Source: Chlorocebus sabaeus (Eukaryota; Chordata; Mammalia; Primates; Cercopithecidae). Taken from it: DNA of 64,000 bases. The DNA lies in contig NC_132928.1 in the NCBI RefSeq assembly GCF_047675955.1, positions 45,502,889 to 45,566,888 of the forward strand, in the 5' to 3' direction. The position numbers and the translations under genes are program-made. Shown here one piece after another: positions 53,300 through 63,900 of the stretch (within the stretch, counting starts at the first letter, position 1; every line of letters starts with the position of its first letter). The notes beneath the pieces are model-generated. The model was not told the origin of the DNA and made no database searches. It saw nothing but the letters and a program-made list of their open reading frames with translations.

Positions 53300-54242
53300 A
53301 AAAACTTATACTTTTTAAAAAATTTTTACTTTAAGTTCCAGGATCCATGTGCAGAATGTGCAGGTTGTTACATAGGTATATGTGTGCCATGGTGGTTTGC
53401 TGCACCTATTGACCATCCTCTAAGTTCCCTCCCTTCATCCTTCATCCCTCAATAGGCCCTGGTGTGCGATGTTCCCCTCCCTGTGTCTATGTGTTCTCCT
53501 TGTTCAACTCCCACTTATGAGTGAGAACATGCAATGTTTGGTTTTCTCTTCCTGTGTTAGTTTCCTGAGGATGATGGCTTCCGGCTTCATCCACGTCCCT
53601 GCAAAGGACATTATCTCATTCCTTTTTATGGCTGCATAGTATTCCATGGTGTATGTGTACCACATTTTCTTTATCCAGTCTACCATTAATGGGCATACAG
53701 GTTGGTTCCATGACTTTGCCATTGTAAATCTTGTTGCAATAAACATATGTGTACCTGTGTCTTTATAGCAGAATGATTTATATTCCTTTGGGTATATACC
53801 CAGTAATGGGATTGCTGGATCAAATGGTATTTCTCATTCAAGATTCTTGAGGAATCACCATACTGTCTTCCAGAATGGTTGAACTAATTTACATTGCCAC
53901 CAACAATGTAAAAGCGTTCCTATTTCTTCACACCTTACCAGCAACTATTGTTTTTTTGACTTTTTAATTATCACTATTCTGACTGGCATGAGATGGTATC
54001 TCATTGTGGTATTGATTTGCATTTCTCTAATGATCAGTGATGTTGAGCTTTTTGTAATATGTTTGTTGGCTGCATAAATGTCTTCTTTTGAGAAGTGGCT
54101 GCTCAAACTTTTACCCACTTTTTGATAGGGTTTTTTTTTTCCTTGTAAATTTGTGTGAGTTCCTTGTAAATTCTGGATATTAGAGCTTTGTCAGATGTGT
54201 AAGTTGCAAAAATTTTATCCCATTCTGTAGAAAAACCTATAC
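53300..54242 (-). mobile_element. L1PA/PB-type LINE, antisense, 5' truncated, with target duplication
   Basis: The 919-bp element (53312-54230) has a complete 3' UTR and the C-terminal part of ORF2. An open minus frame at 53504-53746 carries ORF2 C-terminal hallmarks such as MEYYAAIKRNEI and SFAGTWMKPEAIIL. AAAAACTTATAC and AAAAACCTATAC flank it. It cannot be autonomous, lacking ORF1, endonuclease and reverse transcriptase. Confidence 0.92.
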
Positions 54243-56181
54243 CTATTTCTCCAGCATTTTCTAATACTAGATCTCTGTCCTTCCCTGCATTTAGGGCAAA
54301 AGGGCAATCTATACTCACTACCCTCTAGGATAGGGCCCTATTAAATAAAAAATCCAAAAAACAGGAAATGAGTTAATATTAGGTTTTTGAGTTTCCCCAG
54401 ATAGACTCAACTTAGCCCAGAAGTTCCATGTGGTCCTGTGTCCCATCTCTTATCAGAGGGTTTATTGTCTGATTCTGATTTGATGGCTAGCTGATCCTCC
54501 CCAGAGAATACTGCTGTATCTGCCAAAGTGAAATGGTATGAAAGGTATATGGCAGAGGGTCCAAGGGAGGGAGCCAATAAGAGCAAGTTGTATGACTCTT
54601 TTTGTGTTTATGTGCTAATAAATGTGTGTGTGTGTGTGCCTGTGTGTGCGTTTGTTGCAGGATTTGGTCTGAGATTTGCTTTCCTTGTAATTTACTTCCT
54701 GGTAGTGAGTTTGTCCATAAGGAGACCTAAAACCTTCCCTTTCCCTTAGTCATTGGAAATCACCATCACTTACTAAAAGAACCCAACAGTTGTAAATGAT
54801 CCAGTTGGTTTAGGTCAGCTGGCAACACAGTACTTGATACAATGCACATGATTGATGCATTTTCTTAATAAGATTTCAGTATTCTATAGATACAAATATA
54901 GAAACACACACATATATTGCAAGCAAAAGTTCCTACATTTTTTTGTCTGCTTAATATCCTGACTCACATTTTTCATAGCATGGCTGGTCATTGAATATGT
55001 CACCTATTGGAATGCCACAGCATTCTTCATTTGAATTACTTTCTTAGTTGGACTTTATTTATCTTTGAATGCCACCTGAGCCTACTGCAATATTTCACCT
55101 GGAAGAGGCTGGCATCATTAAATGTTTGCTGGCTGAAATGTGATAAAACATACTCTTCTAGCACCCTTTGGATCACAGCTAATGCCTACAAGAAAGAAAA
55201 GAAAAAAGCAGTATTGTCTTGAGGGGTGGGTCAGTTCCAATGGTAGATGGGGGCAAATGGCAGAAGCAGGAACGACACAAAGACGGAGAGGCACACTTTT
55301 CTCTCTGGTTGTAGGCTGCCTTCCCATCACTGGATGGGCAGCGTAAGAGAAGTATTGTCTAGCTTTGCTGGAAGAAGACAGTCACGGGAAGAGGATGAAT
55401 GTCTCAAGAGAACATCTGTAAAACTATTAGGTTTGTCAAGCTGGTAGCCACATCTGTCAATGAAATATGAGGTTGAAGCATTACTGTTCTGCTGGCCACA
55501 GATCAAAACTTGGGCATAAGGCAGGATGGCTTGTCATCGCTGATGGGTGCTGCCGAGGGGAAGCTGGAATGCAGCATGAGCTCTAAGAGAATGAATCTAG
55601 CTGCAGAGGCACAGAAGGGGGGTATGTAAGGTGCAACTCGTCACAGGTCACCAAAGGCCAGCTCCTGATGGTAGGACAGAGTTTTAGGTAAAGCCATTTG
55701 AATTACAAACCTACCCAGACTGTCTTAAGGAAAGGAGGCAATTTAGGAAAAAAACCATAGGCAGGAATTGCAACCAGGATATGACAGAGGGCCAGGGCTG
55801 GCTGTTATATAAGCAGTTATTCTTTCCATTTATCCAGGGTCCCATGACAGCTCATCTGGGATTGCTGGTCTCTGCCCACGAGCTTCGCTATTTGCTCTTG
55901 GGCTTGCCTCCTCTCTTCAGATTGGCATTCCTATCTCAAACACTGTGGGAGTGGCGGGACACAGGGCATTATACATGAAGGAGACATTAGAAAGCCAAAG
56001 ATGAGCCCTCACAAGGGAGGCTCAACTCTTGACCCAGGTCACTCTCTGGATCATTGACACCTTCAAGCCCCTCCCTAACCCCTACCCCTACCCCACTACT
56101 GTGACCAACAACAACACCGAGCACGTCACTGGGCAGTCACTCTAGAGCAGCGTTTCTTAGAGGCATCTGGGGGTGCTTCTT
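54243..56181. other. Unassigned sequence with (GT)n
   Basis: (TG)n with one interruption at 54623-54650. About 1.9 kb without a named repeat. Several 60-70 codon frames near 55007-55447 and 55781 have no recognisable features. Confidence 0.4.
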
Positions 56182-56516
56182 AAAAGTACACATCCTCGGC
56201 CAGGCGCGGTCACTCACGCCTGTAATCCCAGCACTTTGGGAGGCCAAGGCGGGTGGATCACGAGGTCAGGAGATCTAGACCATCCTGGCTAACACGGTGA
56301 AACCCCGTCTCTACTAAAAATACAAAAAATTAGCCGAGTGTGGTGGCAGGCACCTACAGTCACAGCTACTCGGGAGGCTGAGGCAGGAGAATGGCGTGAA
56401 CCTGGGAGGCAGAGGTGGCAGTGAGTCCAAGATTGCGCCACTGCCCTCCAGCCTGGGCGACAGAGCAAGACTCCATCTCAGAAAAAAAAAAAAAAAAAAA
56501 AAAAGTACATAACCTC
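56182..56516 (+). mobile_element. AluY-like, sense, with 16-bp target duplication
   Basis: Alu (56198-56500) between AAAAGTACACATCCTC and AAAAGTACATAACCTC. AGAATGGCGTGAACCTG is AluY-like. Poly(A) of about 24. Confidence 0.95.
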
Positions 56517-56879
56517 AGGCCCCATCACTGGATATTCTGGGATGGGCCCAGAAATTTCTATCTTTACTAAGCAGCCTGCAGGCCACTCTATAGTTGGGCA
56601 AGCTTGGAAACTGCACTGGAAATTAAAGCGTTAAAGCACTAAAGGTAGATCTCACATGTAAATAAACACACAAGGAATAACCTGGGTGCTTATTACAATG
56701 CATATTCCTATCCCCTCAACCAAAGAAAGATTCTGTTTCAAAAGCCCTGGGCAGGACCTTAGGAATCTGCATTTTGACAAAGTGATAGAGTGGTCCATGA
56801 GCTTCAGTTTGAGAAACACTATTTTAGAGAGAAACCTCATTTAGTTTCAGAATCTGTACCTAGAGCCAGTGTAATCTGG
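56517..56879. other. Unassigned, with one half of a dispersed 40-bp repeat
   Basis: 56635-56677 is repeated, with two substitutions and a 4-bp indel, at 57346-57384. It shares AAAGGTAGATCTCACATGTA. 56700-56830 is weakly like a hAT element (TAGGAATCTGCATTTTGACA, GTTTGAGAAACACTA). Confidence 0.5.
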
Positions 56880-57215
56880 GAGTAGCCCTTTTTCTTTTCA
56901 TTTCTTTTTCTTTTTCTTTTTTTTTTTTTTGAGACAAGGTCTTGCTCTGTTGTCCAAGCTCGAGTGCAATGGCACAGTCACAGCTCACTGCAGCCTCCAT
57001 CTCCCTGGCTCAAATGATTCTCCCACCTCAGCCTCCCACGTAGCTAGGACTACAGGCGCATGCCACCATGCCCAGCTAATATTTTTATTTTTTGTAGAGA
57101 TGGGGTCTCAGTATGTCACTTAGTCTGGTCTTAAACTCCTAGGCTCAAGCAATCCTCCCAAAGTACTGAGATTACAGGCGTAAGCCACCATGCCTGGCAG
57201 AGTATCCCTTTTTCT
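56880..57215 (-). mobile_element. AluJ, antisense, with target duplication
   Basis: Alu (56896-57199) between GAGTAGCCCTTTTTCT and GAGTATCCCTTTTTCT. A block of about 15 bp is missing before CCCAAAGTACTGAGATTACA. Confidence 0.93.
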
Positions 57216-57464
57216 ACCCCATTCTGTGATGAGCGGTCCAGGGAAGGACTCATTAGTTTGTTCCCTGGGGCAGCCCCAGAGCCTTAGAACCAAAACTGCT
57301 GGGCAGGAGAGGCAAGGGGTAGAATAATTGAAGGAGGCAGGTCATAGCATTAAAGGTAGATCTCACATGTAAACAAACAAGGAAAGTTGCATTGACATCA
57401 AATGTGGGTAAACCAACCCTTACATATAAATACTCTAATAACAAGAAAAATAAGAATTTCTTAC

Positions 57465-57650
57465 TGAGGTGTTGAGCTCTTACTATGTGCTAAGTGCCTG
57501 AGGTATGTTATTTAATCCTGGCAAAAATTTCAACTTGTATTTTTGAGAAGATAAGCAACTATTCAAATACATTAACAGCTAAGTGGCAGAACCTGGTCTC
57601 AAACCTAGGTTTTGTCTGAAGTCAACACATGTGGCTTTAACCTCCGTGGT
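57465..57650 (-). repeat. MIR SINE, antisense
   Basis: GAGCTCTTACTATGTGCTAA, TTATTTAATCCTGGCAAAAA and CTAAGTGGCAGAACCTGGTC fit the reversed MIR. Confidence 0.75.
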
Positions 57651-58864
57651 GCATGTAGCTAGGAGCAGGGATTACTTCTGAAGTCAGAAAAAAGAAATCC
57701 ATAATTATAATGTTATATACACCAGGAACATTATTGACTAATAAAATGGATCCTAAATTTCATAACAAAATCCTTTTGTGGTAAAAATAATCCATCCTCA
57801 TAAGTTACCAATTTTGTAAACTCGGATTTTCATAAATTGCATTTTATTAAAAGTACACACCTGTATGGTCTAGGAAGGCCCTAGAACTCCCCAAATGTGC
57901 AAATAATTGAAAGACACAGAAATAATGTAAAAGGAAGCCAGCCAAGGATCTCAGACTAAACAATTTCCCATTCCCCTGGAAACGGCGCCTCTGAAATAAA
58001 TCAGCCAGCTGTTCACACTGAAACGGCCCTCTGCTTTAGTCAGCATGGCGTTCTCAGTGCCTGCATGTTGGCTCCTCCGCGCAGCCAAGGCTGCATCAGT
58101 TCTCTGCAGAGGAGGCAACTCGCTCCAAAGCCAGCAGAGCTCAAGGGCTGTGTTCCCCATCCTCTCCCCTGATTCAGGCCTTAGTAACCATGCCCCTTCC
58201 ATGGAGAGCTCCATTGGGTGCTCCATGGGGAGCCTTGCTGCATGGGTTTGTCCTGATTGGCAAGAAGAGGCAGGATCTGATCTCTAATGTGCAAACTCAC
58301 AATGTGTTGAGAACAAATAGCTATAATCAAAATGCCTCCTGTCGACTTTGCAAAACCTTGGAGGAGGCGTTTACAAGTTGCTAAACACACGTTTCCAAAT
58401 CCTCATCTTCAAAGCAGTCCTTTAAGATACAAGTGTAGGGGACTGTGAGGGGAAATCCAAGAACAAAGTGGCAATCAAACAACAATGTGGTGGTTGGGAG
58501 GGGTGCAGGGCAGGAGAAGTGAAAAATATAGATGTGTCCCCAGCACCACCTCATGCCCTGCTTTCTCTTCTCACCATCCCTTTGGGGCAGTTCTTTGTCA
58601 CATAAAGAGTCTTAGATGCCAGGAAAAGGTCCTTATTTTGCCTTTGGTCTAATCTAATAATAAGCACAGATAAAGATAACCAAGGATTCTGAGAGATTAG
58701 ATGCTCTCAGGAGTACTCAGTGTGTTTCCTTAAGGTCTTTGAAAATAGATGACAAGAATGATGACATAGCCCCACGATAATCCCAAACCTCCCTACTGCC
58801 AGCATAATTGGCTCCTAAACAATCCAACTCTCGGATTCTTACATTAGTCACTTTATCAACAGCA
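57651..58864. other. Unassigned single-copy-looking sequence
   Basis: Frames at 58045-58287 (plus), 58190-58384 (plus) and 57951-58226 (minus) overlap one another and carry no recognisable domain. Locally richer in G+C than its surroundings around 58040-58260. Confidence 0.35.
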
Positions 58865-59175
58865 TTTATGGACTGCGCTCTGTAAACCCATCATTGAATT
58901 GAGCAGGAATCAGAAATACAAGACCTCATTGTTTAGAGGAAAAGATCCAGCTAATAATTGGGGGCAATGCTGGGCAGAATTTGAGTGCTACCTTGAGAAC
59001 TAGAGATACGGACTGTGGGAATTTAGAGAAGGAAAAAGATTAAGGTGGTCCAGGGTTATCAAGGAAGAATCATGGAAGAGGTAGACTTTGAACTTACTAG
59101 GATCGGAGAGGAAGAGAAAATTGTACTGACGGCATTCCAGTAGAATTGGAGAGGGTGAAAGTCTTCTCTTCTTTC
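58865..59175 (-). repeat. L2 LINE, antisense
   Basis: CAGAAATACAAGACCTCATT, GAGTGCTACCTTGAGAACTA-like and CATGGAAGAGGTAGACTTTG, then GACGGCATTCCAG, follow the reversed L2. Confidence 0.55.
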
Positions 59176-59477
59176 CACCTATCAAAATCGTTTCTTGCCA
59201 GAGCTTAGATCTGGCTGACCCTTTCTGTCTTCCACCATGAGGACTGTGATTAATGTCTGCAGATTTCTTTGAATTTTCAGAGAAAACAAGCCTGGTATAT
59301 GCACAGCATAAAGCATCAGTGTGATTAAATTACATCAATCGCAATAGAAATATTATGGACTGAAAGAAAAGATAGCATCCTATATTATAAACAGGATGAA
59401 ATTAGAAACACTACCAAATGCCATTCACCCTTCTCTTTGCTTGGACACATTTAAAATGTTAAGCTGAAGGGGAAATA
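59176..59477. other. Unassigned sequence
   Basis: Nothing named. Confidence 0.35.
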
Positions 59478-59556
59478 TTAGGTTGGTGCAAAAGTAATTG
59501 CAGTTTTGCCATTCAAAGTAATTGCAAGAACCACAGTTACTTTTGTACCAATCTAA
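59478..59556. mobile_element. MADE1 (mariner-derived MITE), hairpin
   Basis: A 79-bp near-palindrome runs from TTAGGTTGGTGCAAAAGTAA to TTACTTTTGTACCAATCTAA, flanked by TA on both sides as expected of mariner. MADE1 copies are the source of the miR-548 family in primates, so transcripts through it would fold into a pre-miRNA-like hairpin. Confidence 0.95.
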
Positions 59557-60424
59557 TAATTAATTGGATGGATAAGAGCAAAAACTCCTTTCTTTATATG
59601 ATTATTTGTTTCCTCTGTACTCAACCAAACAACTACATTTAGTGCGAATGCATAGGATTTCATTATAATTAAAGACATAGGGAACCTGCCATTTCGGGAA
59701 TATTTTGAAACACTGAACATGTAGATGAAAAGATAGTTTGCATCATATTTGATTATGAAGAGGCAGCATGCTATGTTGGGTGAAAGCTTATTTGAAAGCC
59801 TACACCTGCTTGCAAATAGAATTTTAACTGGCAATTTTGCATCTAGGTAGTGTGTTATGGCTTATAAAATCATCTTTTTTCTTTCATAAAGAACACAAGG
59901 CCACAATTAGTGCCAAGTCTGTTCCCCAGAATTGCTTGGCAGTGTTCCCAGATGTCCCAACAGCCCTGTAGCAGAAGCTTTCCAATCTATTTGCTAGGTG
60001 GTGCTTTTATTTTTTCTTTCCGTTTAACAGATTGCAATATGTCCCACCCTTTCTGGTATCATTGGTCAACAGTATTTTCAACTCTTTCTTAATGTCTTAT
60101 TTTCCCAAACCTGAGGTCTTTCAAACATGGACTCTATTATTCTCCTCAAGCCCACATGGTTCTATGATTCCCTTAAACAGACAAACAAACTCTCATGAAT
60201 TCAGATTCAACTTAAAAGATGTTCCCCAAACTGTCAAGTACCTCAAGATGTTAATAGATATTCCATAAGATAAGGGTTTTGATGTCAAATAAACATAGGA
60301 AATGCTGCAAAGCCTCTACAGTCTCCACTTAGGGATTTATAGTACACATTAGCTGAGAAAAATATAAAGAAACCAGGCAGGAAATGTTTAATTCAAAGTG
60401 TTTTGACTACAGAATCCTTGAGGG
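59557..60424. other. Unassigned sequence
   Basis: No named repeat. Overlapping plus frames at 59910-60268 have no recognisable product. Confidence 0.35.
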
Positions 60425-60448
60425 GTGTGTGTGTGTGTGTGTGTGTGT
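60425..60448. repeat. (GT)12 microsatellite
   Basis: Pure GT dinucleotides. Confidence 0.98.
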
Positions 60449-60789
60449 ATGTTCATGTGTGTTCTTTCTATAAGGTCCCTGGAATATAATAATCATAATA
60501 ACAATAAGAATAAGAACTAATATTTATAGTTATTTCTATTCCTTTTGTGATTATCCTAGAAATTTAACATGCATAATTAACATTTTAATATTAATAACTT
60601 TACTCTCCTCTAAATCATATAAGAATCTTAAAGTGTTGTAATGCCAGTCACCACCTACCCAAAGTTATATGTTACCCTCTCTTGATATTTAGCCTCACAA
60701 ATTAGGCATTAATTTTACCATTGAAACGGTCAACACTTATGTATTCTATTTTCATGTATTGCAAACCTTCCTTCTGACATCAAGTACCC
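60449..60789. other. Unassigned A+T-rich sequence
   Basis: A short (AATA)n-like region at 60488-60520. Nothing else. Confidence 0.35.
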
Positions 60790-61100
60790 TCATTAGAGGT
60801 TCCTTTTGTGAATGTACAACTAATAGTAAATCCTCTTGGATTTGTGTCTAAAGATGTCTTTATTTCACCTTTGTTTTTGAAAGATTATATTGCTGAATAT
60901 AGGGTTCTAGGTTGAAAGTTACTTTCAGTACTTTGAAAGTTTATTTTCTGAGCTTCTGGTTTTATTCTGGCTGCTGAAAAGTCAGCTGTCAGTCATTACA
61001 GATGATTTCTGGATTATTTTACATTTTGTTTCAGTTGGCCTGCTTCTATTTTCTTCTCTGTGTTTTCATTGTTCTGAATTTGGCACTCAGTTGTGTTTTT
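60790..61100 (-). repeat. L1/HAL1 ORF1 C-terminal relic, antisense, part 2
   Basis: On the plus strand AAGATGTCTTTATTTCACCT, TTTTGAAAGATTATATTGCT and TATAGGGTTCTAGGTTGAAA are the antisense of the L1 ORF1 C-terminal domain. Collinear with part 1 at 62246-62830, with about 1.1 kb of younger DNA between them. Confidence 0.65.
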
Positions 61101-61104
61101 CTTT

Positions 61105-61500
61105 TCACCTATGGTGTTTGGCACTTTGGGAAACTTCCTTAAACCTTTTCCCATTTAGAAGAAAAAAATGCAGCTCGCTGCCAGAGCTCCTTTAATTTTA
61201 CTCTTTGAGGCTGAAGCAAATCTGACTTATTTTCAATGTGAAAATAAAATATAAAAATGGGTCTTGGAGTTATTTCTAAACAGAACTAACATCGGAATTA
61301 TCTGAATCATCAGAACCATCTGAATCATCAGAATTGTCTATTTTGGAAAAATCAGATTCATCAAATGAATCTTCTGTCAACAACTGTCCGAGAGTGATGT
61401 TAACATTACACATAGGAATGCTACGTTTTCTAGGATTTGACATTTTCAGCAATCAACAATTATCATATTTTGTAAATGGAAATGTTAGTAGTGGCAAATC
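61105..61500 (-). mobile_element. piggyBac remnant (MER75/Looper-like)
   Basis: Minus strand: a short leader, a 55-codon transposase N-terminal frame, then non-coding TTTATATTTTATTTTCA and a tail passing AAAGTGCCAAACACCATAGG. MER75-type elements are deletion products of a PGBD4-like piggyBac. I could not find an intact TTAA pair, so the ends are approximate. Confidence 0.65.
61276..61443 (-). pseudogene. PGBD4-like piggyBac transposase N-terminal fragment (55 aa)
   Basis: An ATG at 61443-61441 opens a 55-residue frame ending at TAG (61278-61276). It starts MSNPRKRSIPM and contains LTEDSFDESDFSKID, followed by Asp/Ser repeats. The human domesticated transposase gene PGBD4 begins with nearly the same residues, as I recall. 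The DDD-type catalytic core is absent because the non-autonomous element has lost the rest of the frame. Preserved start and frame are probably chance plus youth; function is not implied. Confidence 0.75.
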
Positions 61501-61510
61501 CATACTGGTC

Positions 61511-62238
61511 TGCAGCAATCTCAATTCTTGTCTCCTCAGAAGAAAGAATTTGACTAGGGGCATAAGGCAGAAAAAGATACTGAGGCAAGTTTCAGTGCAG
61601 GAGTGGAAGTTTATTTAAAGCTTTAGAGCAAGCAAGAAAGGAAAGTACACTTAGAAGAGACCCAAGCGGGCACTGTGAAGGTCAAGTGCCCCATTTAACC
61701 TTGATCCTAGGACTTTATATGCTGGCCTGTTTCCGGTATCTTGTGTGCCTTTCCCATGATTCTTCCCTTAGGGTGAGCTGCCTGCATGCAGTACCCTCCT
61801 TATGCTTGGGAGGTGAACATGCACGGTGTGTTTAGGAAGTTGTACGCATGCCTGCCTGAAGCTTTCTTCTCTTTTCTAGTGGAATGACCCCGGAAGGTCA
61901 TACCCCACCATTGTATCTCTTACATGCATGCTTGAGCTCACTTGCCCAGTTTCTGAGATTTTATTAGAAGCTGATTACCAATTTCAAGTGTTTTTTTTTT
62001 TTCCTGTTTGAGAAATTGTCTCTGCCTGGCACCTGTAATCAGTGATCACTTTAGTGTGACAACTGTGGACCATCAGTAAATTGCTTCTCCCTGGCACTGG
62101 CTGCCAATTATCATTTTTAGAGAGGCAGTGTGACAACTGCCAAATCATCACTTGATGGTCACCTGACATTCCTGGTGGGTGTGGTGGGGGGAACCCTCTC
62201 CTGCCCCACTCACCCTTGGCCAGCTATCTACTGTAACA
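61511..62238 (-). repeat. ERV1-type solo LTR, antisense
   Basis: On the minus strand it starts TGTTACAGTAGATAGCTGGC and ends GAGATTGCTGCA. A TATA element (complement of 61714-61720) and AATAAA (complement of 61610-61615) are about 100 bp apart, giving a normal U3-R-U5 layout. The U3 carries a doubled block with GGCAGTTGTCACACTGCC and ACAGTTGTCACACTAAAG. 728 bp. Flanking tetramers do not match, and the family was not named. Confidence 0.75.
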
Positions 62239-62245
62239 GAAATAC

Positions 62246-62830
62246 CACTACCAAAAACAGAATACTATAAATGGAATGATGTCTATGGTTTCCAAAGTTG
62301 CTATACTAGAGCGATGCAATAATAATAAAGACAAAATATTTTGTGGCAGAGTTATCTCCAGGTAAACACTGCAACTGCAAGTGCTGCCAGCAGGTATTCT
62401 TGGGGCAAATGGGTAAGGGTTAATTTGTGATTTGGTGTTCTTAACCCCTTCTGGAAAATACTCAGTCATTAGGTCTTTCAATATTGCATCTCCCTCATCC
62501 TTATTGTTTCTTCTTGGAACAAAGATAATATATGTGTTGGATCTACTCACTCTGTCTTTCACATTTCTTAATCTTTCTTTCAAAGGTCCCTTTTCTTTGT
62601 CTTTGTTCACATTGTGTGTGAGTTCTTCAGCTTTGTCTTCCAACTCACTAATTGCTTCTTTAACTGTGTTTAATATAGTATTAAATCCATTCATCGAGAT
62701 TCTACTTTCAATTATAATTCTCATTTCTGGAGATTCTTTCCAGAGCTCATTTTCAAATGTATTTAATACATGTTATTTTAATGCATTTATACATATTTAT
62801 TTTACATTCTATATTTGGTATCTAATAATT
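62246..62830 (-). repeat. L1/HAL1 ORF1 relic, antisense, part 1
   Basis: A 158-codon minus frame (62248-62724) contains ISELEDKAEELTHNV (coiled coil) and then LKERLRNVKDRVSRSN and LMTEYFPEG, matching the L1 ORF1 pattern of coiled coil, linker and RRM start (NVEERMSRTN ... ENFPEL). The frame later runs into unrelated sequence. The old age suggests HAL1 or L1M. It is a relic and not a host gene. Confidence 0.75.
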
Positions 62831-63034
62831 TGAATAATGTGAGTCTTTGCAGGTCTGATTCTGAGGTTCACTATTTTTGCTGAGTCTCATTCATGGTGGT
62901 GTGTTTCCTATGTGTGCAGTGAACATATGTAACATGGAACTTTAACTATGGTATTTCTCTGAGGCTTGGTTGTAAAGTTTGCTTCTTCAGAAAGAATTTG
63001 TGTTTGTTTCTGCCAGGCAGGGACACTTGCTCTA

Positions 63035-63210
63035 CTAGATATAATACCTATTGAGACTATGTGGTGTTGGCCCAGGGATAGATAGAGCTCAGAAACAGAT
63101 GTTTACATATATGGAAAGTTGATATATGATAGAGGTAGCATTGCAAACACTTGACCAAAGATGGTCTATTTAACAAGTGATACATGAAAAAGGCTTTTCC
63201 TTATGGGACT
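63035..63210 (+). repeat. Old L1M ORF2 fragment, sense
   Basis: ATGTGGTGTTGGCCCAGGGA, GAGCTCAGAAACAGATGTTT and ACATATATGGAAAGTTGATA match the L1 ORF2 block TGTGGTATTGGCACAAGGAT ... CACATATATGG. Confidence 0.6.
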
Positions 63211-63734
63211 ACACTAGCAAAGTGTATCCTAGCCATACCTAAGTTTTGATGAGGAGAGATTGTAAGATAACTAAATTGAAGAGCAGTTATTTTTATATTA
63301 AGACCCATATGCTGGCTTCAAGATAGGTATATGCCCTGATAGGAAATGAAAAGATTACATGTATATGCATAAAAAGTAGAAAAAATAGAAATTACAGATG
63401 CAATAATGTTTTAAACTGTTTTTCAGTCCTTATAGTTGGTGGTGGTTGTATTAACATTGCTCTTTTCTGATTGTTACGTGTGTCATATGAGAGAATATAA
63501 ATGAATAATTATAGAGTGTTCTAATTGTATTTTCCCCTGTATCCTTGAGAACTGGGATTATCAGTAAGAAAGAAGGAAAATACAGATGTAGTATAGAAGA
63601 GGTTAAATAAAAATCCTGTATTTCTGAATTTAATGAAAATACCGGGATAAATAGCAGATACTCGCAACATATTCTACCCAACTATATCTATCCATCCATC
63701 CACTGAAAAGGCCAGAAGCCGTGACCTATTCATT
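63211..63734. other. Unassigned A+T-rich sequence
   Basis: Nothing named; probably flanking old L1 sequence. Confidence 0.3.
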
Positions 63735-63900
63735 AAAATGTCTGTCCAAATATTTCTCCATTTTAAAATATTTTTTTGCTACTTATCGAATTGAGAGTTT
63801 TAATATATATATTCCAGATATATCTTTTGTCAGTAGCACTAAGCATATCTGTACTCAGATTGTGGTCTTGAAATGCCATTGCATATTCAAAGAAATAAAC
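63735..63900 (-). repeat. Old L1M ORF2 fragment, antisense
   Basis: AATGTCTGTCCAAATATTTC, GAATTGAGAGTTTTAATATA and TTCCAGATATATCTTTTGTC fit antisense L1 ORF2 (TATTCTGGATACTAGTCCTTTGTC type). Confidence 0.55.

Noticed and set aside
53504..53746. 80-codon minus-strand frame
   Set aside because: C-terminal piece of L1 ORF2 in a truncated element.
58045..58287. 80-codon frame starting MAFSVPACWLL, resembling a signal peptide
   Set aside because: The apparent hydrophobic start is short, several other frames overlap it on both strands, and no domain follows. No support for a gene.
62248..62724. 158-codon minus-strand frame
   Set aside because: Residues match L1 ORF1 (coiled coil and RRM start) and the frame then runs into unrelated sequence. 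A transposon relic and not a host gene.
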